The notes: generated from the sequence alone by a model not told the origin. A stretch of 16,502 bases of DNA from Elusimicrobiota bacterium (GCA_003500765.1 DNQL01000029.1:1-16502), one strand, 5' to 3'. Shown: positions 6,240 to 13,255, counted from the first letter of the stretch. Program-made: numbers and translations.

Positions 6240-7046
6240 TCATTTGCCCTTGGCGGGCTCGTCGTTCTCTTTGCACTTGTTGTACATGTCGAACTTACCC
6301 TTGATAAGTTCGGGCTTGAGCTTGTACTTGCTGATAACGTCCTGCGCCGCCTTGGAGGGGTTGGAAACCTCGCCGCGGCAGCCGTAGCAGATATTGCCGT
6401 TATTGACGCACCAGCTGTTGCAGCCGGCCTTGGTCCAGGGGCCCAGGCAGGCTATGCCGCGCTCGTACATGCAGACGTTCTCGTTGAGCTTGCACTCCGA
6501 GCATACCGGGTTGTCCGGCACGGTGTAGGGCAGGCCCCGCAGCGCGTGCTTGACCACTTCCAGTATCTCCGGCGCGTAGACCGGGCAGCCGTTGATGAAG
6601 TAGTCCACCTTGACCACCTGGTGCACGGCCTTGGTCGGCGTGCTGTCGAACCACTTGTAGTTCTTGCCGTAAACGTGCTCGCGTATCTCGTCGAGCTTGA
6701 AGCTGTTCTTCATGCCGTTGACTCCGCCCGTGCAGGCGCAGGCGCCGTAGGCGATGAGCACCTTGGCGCGGGCGCGTATCTTCTTGAGGCGCTCTTCGGC
6801 GTGGTGGTCGCCGATGGAGCCCTCTATGAAGACCACGTCGTAATCCTTGTCCCACTTCTCGCTGATGGCCTCGCGGAACTCGACCACGTCTATCGCGCCG
6901 AGTATGTCCAGCAGGGTCTCGCCGAGGTTGGTTATCTGCAGCTGGCAGCCCTCGCAAGAGGCGAAGTCGAAAAAGGCGACCTTGGGCTTGGCGGGGGCCT
7001 TGGCGGCCTTCGCCGGGGCTTTAGCGGGTTTCTTGGCTGTTTTCAT
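6240..7046 (-). CDS. hydD: Group 3b-type [NiFe] hydrogenase small (delta) subunit
   Basis: A 268-residue electron-transfer subunit, no twin-arginine signal, hence cytosolic. The proximal cluster ligands begin with Cys31 and Cys34 (FASCEGCQ), followed by ACACTGG and NGCPV. A Cys-rich C-terminal half (VCSEC, VCMYERGIAC, AGCNSWC, ICYGC) would hold two further Fe-S clusters. The start ATG at 7046 has GGGAG 7 nt upstream and no other plausible start exists before residue 23. Residues 2-22 are an unusual Lys/Ala/Pro tail with AKAPAK-type repeats, resembling histone H1-like tails, which is absent from small subunits I know. It lies 19 nt after the gamma gene and 8 nt before the alpha gene. Confidence 0.94.
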   Translation of the reverse strand: MKTAKKPAKAPAKAAKAPAKPKVAFFDFASCEGCQLQITNLGETLLDILGAIDVVEFREAISEKWDKDYDVVFIEGSIGDHHAEERLKKIRARAKVLIAYGACACTGGVNGMKNSFKLDEIREHVYGKNYKWFDSTPTKAVHQVVKVDYFINGCPVYAPEILEVVKHALRGLPYTVPDNPVCSECKLNENVCMYERGIACLGPWTKAGCNSWCVNNGNICYGCRGEVSNPSKAAQDVISKYKLKPELIKGKFDMYNKCKENDEPAKGK

Positions 7047-7065
7047 TATTGTTCTCCCTTGTCCC

Positions 7066-7917
7066 TTAGAGTTTCGGCGAATCCTTCACCTCGTCGTAGG
7101 TGAAGGTGGGGCCGTCCTTGCAGCAGTAGTAATTCTTAGGATGGTCTATCTGGCAGTGGCCGCACTTGCCCATGCCGCATTTCATGTGCCGCTCGAGCGA
7201 GAGGACGATCTGCTTCTCGGGCACGCCCTTCTTGAGCAGCTCGGCGATGACGAACTTGTACATGATCGGCGGGCCCACGACCACGGAGAAGGTCCGCTCG
7301 GGGTTGATGGTCACGCCCGGGATGAGGGTGGTGATGAGGCCGACGTTCCCCTTCCAGTCCGGGGCGCTGCGGTCCACGGTGCAGGAGAAGTTGACGTCCA
7401 GGCGCTTCTCCCAGACCTTGACCTCTTCGCCGAACAGCATGTCCGAGGGGGTGCGGCAGCCGAGCAGGATGTCGACCTTGCCGAACTCCTTGCGGTTGTC
7501 CATGACGTAGTTGATCAGCGAGCGCAGCGGGGCTATGCCCAGGCCGCCGGCGACGAAGAGCAGGTCGTTGCCGCTCATCATCTTGACCGGGAACGGCTTG
7601 CCGAACGGCCCGCGGATGCCGACCACGTCGCCCTTGCCCAGCGAGTGCATATGCTTGGTGAGGCGGCCGGCCGCGCGCACGGTCAGCTCGAAGGAGCCTT
7701 TCTTGGTCGGGCTGGAGCAGACGGATATCGGGGCTTCGCCGACGCCGAAGATCTCCACCTGCACGAACTGGCCGGGCTCGTGGTCCAGCTCGCCGTCGTC
7801 GAGGGCGATGTCGAACCACTTCTCGGCCGGGGTCATCTGACGCGCCGCTATGATGCGGCCGGTGCGCAGCGCCCAGTTGGAATTCTTTATCTCTTCTTTA
7901 ACGAGTTGCGTAGGCAT
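7066..7917 (-). CDS. hydG: Hydrogenase gamma subunit: FAD/NAD(P)H-binding, 2Fe-2S (HydG/AsrB type)
   Basis: A 283-residue ferredoxin-NADP reductase-like protein. It passes electrons between NAD(P)H and the Fe-S chain. Order: FAD-binding beta barrel (about 15-105; APISVCSSP near the flavin site), NAD(P)-binding domain beginning GGLGIAPLRS, and a C-terminal cluster motif with Cys247, Cys252, Cys255 and Cys265 or 266 (MKCGMGKCGHCQI, YYCCKDG). This layout matches sulfhydrogenase gamma, AsrB and dihydroorotate dehydrogenase PyrK-like electron-transfer subunits. Position between beta and delta subunits decides for the hydrogenase. The ATG at 7917 has GGAG 5 nt upstream. Spacing to the beta gene is 10 nt. 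Symbol as in archaeal HydBGDA, not the [FeFe] maturase HydG. Confidence 0.94.
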   Translation of the reverse strand: MPTQLVKEEIKNSNWALRTGRIIAARQMTPAEKWFDIALDDGELDHEPGQFVQVEIFGVGEAPISVCSSPTKKGSFELTVRAAGRLTKHMHSLGKGDVVGIRGPFGKPFPVKMMSGNDLLFVAGGLGIAPLRSLINYVMDNRKEFGKVDILLGCRTPSDMLFGEEVKVWEKRLDVNFSCTVDRSAPDWKGNVGLITTLIPGVTINPERTFSVVVGPPIMYKFVIAELLKKGVPEKQIVLSLERHMKCGMGKCGHCQIDHPKNYYCCKDGPTFTYDEVKDSPKL

Positions 7918-7927
7918 TGTGGCTCCT

Positions 7928-8962
7928 TTAATTGTGCTCCGCGGCGAGTTCCTTGAGGGTATCCTTGAGGTTTATCTTGGACATGCAGGTCCTGGTGCAG
8001 CGGCCGCAGCCGGTGCAGAAGAACCGGTTGAACTTGTCCAGCGGGAAGCTGAATTTGCGGAAGTAGCGGTGGCGCTGGCGCTCGGCGCGCTCCTCGCGGA
8101 AGTTCTCGTTGCCGGCCACCTTGGCGAAGGTCTCGAACTGGCAGGAGTCCCAGGTGCGGGTCCGCTCGCCGGTCTTGAGGTCCAGGCCGACCGAGTCGGT
8201 CATGTCGAAGCAGTAGCAGGTGGGGCAGACATTGGTGCAGTTGCCGCAGCTGACGCACCTTTCCCCCACGCCGTGCCAGACCTTGCTCTTCATCGCCTTG
8301 GAGAATATCTCCGGCAGCTTTTTCGCTTCCACTCCTATCTCGTTCTTGAACACCTCGCGCTTGGCGGCGCGGACCTTCTCCAGCTGGGACAGGTCTGCGG
8401 CGGAAGCCTTGGGCAGGCCCATGCCTTCCACCAGGTCCTCCCCCTTCTGGGTGTTGACGTGGATGATCCACTTGTCGCCCAGGTCGGTGAAGAACAGGTC
8501 GTAGCCGCCGTTGGGGGTATGGGCGTTGACCAGCGCACAGGAAGCGTGCTCGTCGCAGTAGGACAGGCACTCCAGGCCGATGATGAAGAGATGGTCCTTG
8601 CGGGTAAGGTAGTTATAGTCGCGCGGCCGCTCGGAGAAGACCATGTTCAGGCAGGAGATGCCGGCCAGGTCGCAGGTGTGGACGCCGAAGATGGCCGTCT
8701 CCTCGTACTCGACGACCGGCTTCTGCTCGAAGCCCTTGGCGTCGGCCTTGAACTCCAGCACCTTCTCGCGCACGGGCATGAAATATTTCTTGGGAGGCAG
8801 GATAGTCGGAATATACTTAAGCGCTATTTCCTCGGCGGAAGAGACTTCCGCGAATGCGAAGTTGTCGTGACCCTTCGCCACTGGAGCCACCACCTTCATG
8901 CGCTTGGAGAGCTTCTTGATGAAGGCGTCGAGTTCCTCTTTCTTCAGTATGTGCTGGTTCAT
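7928..8962 (-). CDS. hydB: Hydrogenase beta subunit: 4Fe-4S dicluster protein (HydB/AsrA type)
   Basis: A 344-residue iron-sulfur protein, first gene of the hydrogenase operon. Two ferredoxin-like cluster motifs lie in the C-terminal half: CVSCGNCTNVC (Cys236, 239, 242, 246) and CTGCGRCTRTC (Cys316, 319, 322, 326). Further Cys residues occur at CPTCYC and in the N-terminal half (HTCDLAGISC, LECLSYCDEHASC). The family links the flavin subunit with the hydrogenase core in sulfhydrogenases and with the sulfite site in anaerobic sulfite reductase AsrA. No siroheme AsrC gene is here, and NiFe subunits follow, so hydrogenase is the right reading. The ATG at 8962 has GAGG 7 nt upstream. The promoter and operator-like palindrome lie just before it. 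Confidence 0.93.
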   Translation of the reverse strand: MNQHILKKEELDAFIKKLSKRMKVVAPVAKGHDNFAFAEVSSAEEIALKYIPTILPPKKYFMPVREKVLEFKADAKGFEQKPVVEYEETAIFGVHTCDLAGISCLNMVFSERPRDYNYLTRKDHLFIIGLECLSYCDEHASCALVNAHTPNGGYDLFFTDLGDKWIIHVNTQKGEDLVEGMGLPKASAADLSQLEKVRAAKREVFKNEIGVEAKKLPEIFSKAMKSKVWHGVGERCVSCGNCTNVCPTCYCFDMTDSVGLDLKTGERTRTWDSCQFETFAKVAGNENFREERAERQRHRYFRKFSFPLDKFNRFFCTGCGRCTRTCMSKINLKDTLKELAAEHN

Positions 8963-8992
8963 TCAGGTACCTCGCGATGTATTTTACGGCTT

Positions 8993-9005
8993 GTTCCGGC
9001 GGAAC
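8993..9005. promoter_or_regulatory. Perfect 13-bp palindrome at the hydrogenase promoter (operator candidate)
   Basis: GTTCCG-G-CGGAAC is perfectly symmetric. It overlaps the predicted transcription start (near 9000) of the hydrogenase operon, where a bound repressor would block initiation. The cognate regulator is unknown. Confidence 0.5.
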
Positions 9006-9006
9006 T

Positions 9007-9012
9007 ATTATA
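9007..9012 (-). promoter_or_regulatory. -10 box (TATAAT) of the hydrogenase operon
   Basis: A perfect TATAAT on the minus strand (9012 to 9007), 45 nt before the hydB ATG at 8962, within TGTATATAAT. The -35 position (9035-9030, GGGAAC) is poor, suggesting dependence on an activator or on the TG-containing upstream bases. Confidence 0.5.
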
Positions 9013-9071
9013 TACAAATAAAAGGGCCGGTTCCCCCGCGCCGCCGGCCCGCTATCAGTTTTTTTTATACG

Positions 9072-9094
9072 CCGTGAGGCCGGGACCCTCACGG
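9072..9094. repeat. Perfect 8-bp inverted repeat in the hydrogenase/diiron intergenic region
   Basis: CCGTGAGG (9072-9079) and CCTCACGG (9087-9094) around a 7-nt spacer. It lies in the 237-nt gene-free stretch 8963-9199 between divergent genes, which otherwise holds a weaker inverted repeat (GGGCCGG 9024-9030 with CCGGCCC 9044-9050) and a run of eight T (9059-9066). No downstream T-run fits a terminator for this hairpin; it may be a protein-binding site. Confidence 0.4.
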
Positions 9095-9199
9095 GGAACG
9101 GAAATATATTAGCAAAACTAATGGCCGGCGGCGAAGCGCCCGATGCCCCCTACCACCGGCGCCCCCTTAACTTGTAGAATATCGGACCGTTACCCGCAT

Positions 9200-9619
9200 A
9201 TGGACCCCAAACAACTCATACAGCAGCTCGTCAACGAAGAAAGCGGCGACGTCTCGCTCTACGCCAGGGAGGCGGAGCTCTTCGCCCGCAAGATAGTGGA
9301 CGGCCGGCGCATAGCCGAGACCTTCAGCCGGTTCAGCGCCGAGGAGGCCTCCCACCTCAAGGTCCTCTCGGCCATAGCCGGCGGGGACGTCTCGATAAAG
9401 CGGCGCGAGATAGGCGTGGGTTCCTCGCTCACCCTGGCCCTGAAAGTGCACGAGGAGCGCGAATCCGATAGCATCAGGCTCTACAACGACCTCTCCGCGT
9501 CGCTGGAGGACCAGGCCCACAAGATCATGCTCAAGGGCGTCATAGACCAGGAGAAGTCCCACCTGGAGACCATACGCAAATATCTAAAGGCCATACGGGC
9601 CTCGAAGCGCGAGGAATGA
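9200..9619 (+). CDS. Rubrerythrin-like (ferritin-fold) diiron protein
   Basis: A 139-residue four-helix-bundle protein. The full diiron ligand pattern is visible in two halves: Glu14 with Tyr21, then Glu49-x-x-His52 (EEASH), and Glu88 with Tyr95, then Glu118-x-x-His121 (QEKSH). Rubrerythrin-type proteins reduce peroxide or oxygen. The C-terminal rubredoxin domain of classical rubrerythrin is missing, so an outside electron donor is needed. The start at 9200 (MDPKQLIQQL) is taken from the helix start; an upstream in-frame ATG at 9143 adds a Pro-rich stretch unlike the family. No Shine-Dalgarno site is seen; a TAGAAT box lies at 9175-9180. It is divergent from the hydrogenase operon and overlaps sixA by ATGA. 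Confidence 0.87.
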   Translation: MDPKQLIQQLVNEESGDVSLYAREAELFARKIVDGRRIAETFSRFSAEEASHLKVLSAIAGGDVSIKRREIGVGSSLTLALKVHEERESDSIRLYNDLSASLEDQAHKIMLKGVIDQEKSHLETIRKYLKAIRASKREE

Positions 9620-10089
9620 AAGGGTATATGGAAATAGTCTTCATGCGCCACGCCAACGCCCTCTCGGCCCGCGAGGCGGGCGTTCATTCCGACGGAGAAA
9701 GGCCGCTGTCAGAGAACGGGGTCAGGGAGGCCCGCGAGGCGGCCGAGGAACTGGCCGGCCGCGGCTTCCGTCCCTCCGCAATAGTAACGAGCCCTCTCAG
9801 GCGCGCCATGCAGACCGCGCAGCAGGCCGCCGCCGTCTTCCCCGGCACGGATATCCACCCGGAGCCGGGCCTGGCCTCCGCCTCGGACCCCGCCGAACTG
9901 GCCAAGTCGCTGATCAGGGACGCGGCCGGCCCGATACTGGTGGTCGGCCACCACCCGGCCATCGGCCTGATGGCGGCCCCTTTCCTGGGCAAAGCCTTCT
10001 CTTTTTCCACGGCCGGCTTCCTGCGCCTGGCCATCGCCGCGGACGGCGAGGTCTCGGTGCTGGACTCCCGGGGCTGCGAAGAACTTTAG
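9616..10089 (+). CDS. sixA: SixA-type phosphohistidine phosphatase (histidine phosphatase superfamily)
   Basis: A 157-residue small histidine phosphatase. The nucleophile motif is FMRHANAL (Arg11-His12), the second Arg is Arg62 in SPLRRAMQTA, and the second catalytic His is in VVGHHPAIG (112-113). Length and the short form without a large insert match SixA, which removes phosphate from histidines of phosphotransfer (HPt) domains. Its real target here is unknown, though two receiver proteins occur within 7 kb. The ATG at 9616 overlaps the upstream stop as ATGA, suggesting coupling; Met5 at 9628 is an alternative start and closer to where homologues begin. The C-terminus follows family length. 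Confidence 0.88.
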   Translation: MKGYMEIVFMRHANALSAREAGVHSDGERPLSENGVREAREAAEELAGRGFRPSAIVTSPLRRAMQTAQQAAAVFPGTDIHPEPGLASASDPAELAKSLIRDAAGPILVVGHHPAIGLMAAPFLGKAFSFSTAGFLRLAIAADGEVSVLDSRGCEEL

Positions 10090-10110
10090 AACGCCGGCCC
10101 GGGAACCGAT

Positions 10111-11280
10111 TTGCTGCGAACACTCCTGATACTCTTCCTCCTCCTTCCGGCCGCCGCCTCGGCGCAGGACAGGGTCTCCGTGGGTATTTACCACGGCCGG
10201 CCCGTCACGCGGCTGACGCTCTCCCCCCACGCTTCAGGGCAGGTCACGGCCGAGCGCGCGCTGCTCAGGGGCAAGGTCGCGCTGACCGCCTCCGGCGGCC
10301 TGGTGCGATGCAAGGAACGCAAGGCGCTGGACGGCCGCAAGAGCGTTAACCTCTCCGCCTACGGGGGCGGCGTCTGGCTGTCCGGCCCGGGCCTGCCGCG
10401 CCGCCTGCACAAGGGAGACATAACGATAACCGCCCGCGGCAACCGGCTCAGGGTCACGGCGATGGTCCCCATAGAGATATACCTGCAGGGCGTGGTCTCC
10501 TACGAGGCCAGGGACCTCAGCCGGCCCGAGGCCTTCAAGGCGCAGGCGGTGGCCGCGCGCACCTACGCCCTGAGCAAGGCGCAGAGCCACTCGCGCGAAG
10601 GCTTCAATCTTTGCGACACCCCCCACTGCCAGTTCTACGCGGGCTTCGCCGATATCAATCCCGTAGCCGCCAGGGCCGTCATGCAGACGGCCGGCGAGAT
10701 AATAACCTATAAAGGAAAGACCATCTCGGCCTTCTACCATTCCGCCTGCGGGGGTTTCACCGAAGGTATCTCCGCCGTCTGGCCTTACGAGGACAAGCCC
10801 TACCTTAAGGCCGTGCAGGACGGCCCCGCGGCGCGGCCCTACTGCTCGCCCGCGACCGGGTTCAGGTGGAAGAAAAAAATAACTTTCTCCAGCCTGGAGC
10901 GGGCGCTGAAGCGGGGCGGCTGGCTAAAGGACGGGGAAAAGATATCGTCCGTCGCCGTGCGGGGCCACGGCAAGTCCGGCCGCCCGCTCAAGCTGGCCGT
11001 GCGCGCCGGCGGCCGCGTCGTCGAGGTGTCCACCTCCGAATTCTACCACGCCGTCGGCAGGACGCTGGGCTGGACGGCGATGCCGGGAAACCTCTTCGAG
11101 CTCTACTCGGGCAAAGATTATATAATGCTTGACGGAAAAGGGGCCGGGCACGGCGTGGGCATGTGCCAGTGGGGCGCCGAGGGGATGGCCCGGAAAGGCT
11201 TCAAATACTGGGAGATCCTGGAACATTACTACCCCGGGACCCGGGTCGAAAAGATGGGAAAGGCGGGAAAGGAAAAATGA
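10111..11280 (+). CDS. SpoIID/LytB-domain peptidoglycan lytic transglycosylase-like protein
   Basis: A 389-residue exported protein starting with TTG at 10111, the only start that includes the complete signal peptide (MLRTLLILFLLLPAAASAQ, 1-19). The SpoIID domain spans about 110-380: IEIYLQGVVSYE (121-132), with Glu132 at the catalytic position of SpoIID, PEAFKAQAVAARTYAL (139-154), FYHSACGGFTEG, and the terminal HGVGMCQWGAEGMA. SpoIID cleaves peptidoglycan glycan strands lacking stem peptides. Outside spore formers such proteins work in cell-wall remodelling or division, and no sporulation gene is present here. It overlaps uppP by ATGA, so the two are translationally coupled. The upstream Shine-Dalgarno site is weak. 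Confidence 0.91.
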   Translation: MLRTLLILFLLLPAAASAQDRVSVGIYHGRPVTRLTLSPHASGQVTAERALLRGKVALTASGGLVRCKERKALDGRKSVNLSAYGGGVWLSGPGLPRRLHKGDITITARGNRLRVTAMVPIEIYLQGVVSYEARDLSRPEAFKAQAVAARTYALSKAQSHSREGFNLCDTPHCQFYAGFADINPVAARAVMQTAGEIITYKGKTISAFYHSACGGFTEGISAVWPYEDKPYLKAVQDGPAARPYCSPATGFRWKKKITFSSLERALKRGGWLKDGEKISSVAVRGHGKSGRPLKLAVRAGGRVVEVSTSEFYHAVGRTLGWTAMPGNLFELYSGKDYIMLDGKGAGHGVGMCQWGAEGMARKGFKYWEILEHYYPGTRVEKMGKAGKEK

Positions 11281-12059
11281 GCGACATATTCCAGGCGATA
11301 ATTCTGGGCGCGGTGCAGGGACTTACCGAATTCCTGCCGGTCTCCAGCTCCGCCCACCTGGTGCTCTTCCCCCGCTTCCTCGGCTGGGAATACAAGGGCC
11401 TGGCCTACGACGTGATGCTGCACATGGGCACGCTCGGCGCGGTCATCTCGGTGTTCTGGCGCGACTGGCTCCGCCTCCTTAAGGACGGCTTCACCCGGCC
11501 CGCTGCGCCGGAAGGGCGCGGCCTGTGGCTGCTGGTCCTGGCCACCGTTCCCGCCGGCCTGGCCGGCATACTCCTGGAGGACATGGCCGAGAACGTCTTC
11601 CGCGGCGAGACCTGGATGGCGATAAACCTGGCCCTCTTCGCCGGCTTCATGTGGTTCGCCGACCGCCGCGCCTCCGGGATAAAGAGTCTCGGCGACCTCA
11701 CCGTCAAAGCGGCGCTGGTCATCGGCCTCTTCCAGGCGCTGGCCATCATGCCCGGCGCCTCCCGCTCCGGCGTCACCATCACCGCCGCGCTGCTGCTGGG
11801 ATTTTCCCGCGCCGAATCCGCCCGCGTCTCGTTCCTGCTCTCCACGCCCATCATCCTGGGCGCCGGCCTGCTGGAGGGCTTCAAGATGGGCTTCGGCGTA
11901 ATGGACCCGGCCACGATAGCGGGATTCCTCTCCTCTTTCATAACGGGCTGGGCCGCAATCTCGTTCCTGATGCGCTACCTGAAGAAGAACACCCTCCTCC
12001 CCTTCGTCGTCTACCGGGCGCTGCTGGCCGGCCTCATCTGCCTCTCCTTCCGGGGCTGA
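11277..12059 (+). CDS. uppP: Undecaprenyl-diphosphatase UppP (BacA)
   Basis: A 260-residue integral membrane protein of typical length. It converts undecaprenyl diphosphate to the monophosphate lipid carrier for peptidoglycan and other surface polymers. Signature motifs: the (E/Q)xxxE region QGLTEFLPVSSSAH (14-27), with His27, and PGASRSG (159-165), with Arg163. The start ATG at 11277 overlaps the stop of the SpoIID gene (ATGA) and has AAGGA just upstream. The longer open frame reaching to 11163 would add a soluble, Arg/Gly-rich stretch read from SpoIID codons and is rejected. Pairing with SpoIID makes a small wall-synthesis and wall-cleavage unit. Confidence 0.96.
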   Translation: MSDIFQAIILGAVQGLTEFLPVSSSAHLVLFPRFLGWEYKGLAYDVMLHMGTLGAVISVFWRDWLRLLKDGFTRPAAPEGRGLWLLVLATVPAGLAGILLEDMAENVFRGETWMAINLALFAGFMWFADRRASGIKSLGDLTVKAALVIGLFQALAIMPGASRSGVTITAALLLGFSRAESARVSFLLSTPIILGAGLLEGFKMGFGVMDPATIAGFLSSFITGWAAISFLMRYLKKNTLLPFVVYRALLAGLICLSFRG

Positions 12060-12072
12060 CCCGCCGTAATGC

Positions 12073-12078
12073 TATAAT
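12073..12078 (+). promoter_or_regulatory. -10 box (TATAAT) abutting the AI-2E family gene start
   Basis: A perfect TATAAT ends 7 nt before the ATG at 12086, so transcription would begin at or next to the start codon. There is no Shine-Dalgarno site in this gap, and the -35 position is GC-rich and poor. Confidence 0.4.
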
Positions 12079-12085
12079 CTGACCG

Positions 12086-13183
12086 ATGACCAACCGCAAC
12101 GAGGACTCCAGGAAAAAATTTTTCCGCCTGGACAAGGGCCTTGTCTTCGGCGTCTTCTTTTCCGCGCTGACCCTCTTCCTGCTCTGGCAGCTGCTCAAGC
12201 TGATACACCCCTTCATCGGCGCGCTGCTGGTCTCGGCCACACTGACCGTCGTTTTCTTCCCCATGCACGCCTGGATACGCCGCAAGATAGTCGGCGACAG
12301 GACGGCCGCCTCCGCCCTCTCCACACTCACCGTCCTGGTCACCGTCATCGCCCCCATCCTCCTCTTCGGCTGGCTGCTCTTCAAGGAATCGCGCGACCTC
12401 TACCCCAAGACGCGGGCCTGGGTGCAGCATATCTCCGTCGCCGAAATAGAGTCGCGCCTGCCGGAAAGGGTGCGCGGCTACATAGACGAAGACACCAAGA
12501 ACATGGTGCTGCGCAACATAGAGAACACGCAGGAGCGCATCGCCCGCTCGGGCGGCATGGTACTGCGCAACATAGTCGTCTTCCTGCTGGACCTGTTCGT
12601 GATGATCTTCACGCTGTTCTTCTTCTTCCGCGACGGCGCCCGGTTCATGCAGTGGCTCATCGACGTGATACCGATGGACTACGACCATAAGCACCGCCTG
12701 GCGTCGCAGCTCTACACCACCATCATAGCCGTGGTGCGCGGCATAATCTTCACGGCCTTCGTACAGGGAGTAGTGGCGGGAGCGGGCTTCATGCTGGCCG
12801 GCACACCCGCGCCCATCCTTGCCGGCCTGCTGACCTTCCTGGCGGGATTGATACCTATAGGCGGGACGGCCCTGGTCTGGCTTCCGATGGGGCTGTACAT
12901 GTATTTCTTCCAGGACCCCGCCTGGGGCGTCTTCGTCCTGGTCTGGGGCTTCCTGGTGGTGGGACTTATCGACAACTTCCTGCGCCCGATGCTCATCGGC
13001 CGCGAGGCCAAGCTGCCTTTCTTCCTGCTGTTCCTGGGTATCTTCGGCGGGATGCGCGTCTACGGGCCGCTGGGGCTTTTCCTGGGGCCCATACTGGTCG
13101 CCTGCGTCGTGGCCGTCATGCAGATCTACCGCCAGGAAGCCCGCACCTTCATCTCCCAGCCGGAAACCCCTCCCCAACCTTAA
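12086..13183 (+). CDS. AI-2E/PerM-family membrane transporter
   Basis: A 365-residue multi-pass membrane protein of the AI-2E transporter family. Two N-terminal membrane segments (about 18-58), a third (76-98), a soluble region with amphipathic helices (100-160), then the conserved C-terminal block: LLTFLAGLIPIGGTALVWLP (248-267) and DNFLRPMLIG (296-305), the family hallmark. Members export autoinducer-2 or act as Na+/H+ antiporters; the substrate cannot be read from sequence. The start ATG at 12086 has no Shine-Dalgarno site and sits just after a TATAAT. The C-terminus is a Pro-rich tail (QPETPPQP). It may be transcribed with uppP (26-nt gap) or on its own. Confidence 0.92.
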   Translation: MTNRNEDSRKKFFRLDKGLVFGVFFSALTLFLLWQLLKLIHPFIGALLVSATLTVVFFPMHAWIRRKIVGDRTAASALSTLTVLVTVIAPILLFGWLLFKESRDLYPKTRAWVQHISVAEIESRLPERVRGYIDEDTKNMVLRNIENTQERIARSGGMVLRNIVVFLLDLFVMIFTLFFFFRDGARFMQWLIDVIPMDYDHKHRLASQLYTTIIAVVRGIIFTAFVQGVVAGAGFMLAGTPAPILAGLLTFLAGLIPIGGTALVWLPMGLYMYFFQDPAWGVFVLVWGFLVVGLIDNFLRPMLIGREAKLPFFLLFLGIFGGMRVYGPLGLFLGPILVACVVAVMQIYRQEARTFISQPETPPQP

Positions 13184-13189
13184 ATCGAA

Positions 13190-13213
13190 CGCTTAAATTG
13201 GCGCTTAAATTGG
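13190..13213. repeat. Perfect 12-bp tandem duplication
   Basis: CGCTTAAATTGG occurs twice head to tail at 13190-13201 and 13202-13213. The second copy runs directly into the REP-like palindrome. Confidence 0.8.
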
Positions 13214-13255
13214 GGACACAATACCTATTTCGGGCGAAATAGGTATTGTGTCCCC
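13212..13255. repeat. REP-like palindrome, copy B
   Basis: Inverted arms of 21 bp (13212-13232 and 13235-13255), beginning GGGGACACAATACC, with 2 nt between. It shares both 19-nt arms with copy A at 2792 and differs in the loop. It lies between the convergent ends of the AI-2E gene and the nuclease-like gene, where it may also act as a terminator-like hairpin. Confidence 0.88.

Noticed and set aside
4921-6387. 488-codon open frame opposite the hydrogenase large subunit
   Set aside because: Val/Leu/His-rich composition without motifs; the minus strand carries all NiFe ligands.
7066-8962. Anaerobic sulfite reductase AsrAB
   Set aside because: The beta and gamma subunits resemble AsrA/AsrB, but no siroheme subunit AsrC is present and NiFe subunits follow in the same operon.
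9024-9066. Rho-independent terminator on the plus strand
   Set aside because: The 7-bp stem has a 13-nt loop, the T-run starts 8 nt after the stem, and no plus-strand gene ends here.
7850-9112. 420-codon plus-strand frame opposite hydB
   Set aside because: Shadow frame of a GC-rich gene; hydB cysteine motifs fix the real strand.
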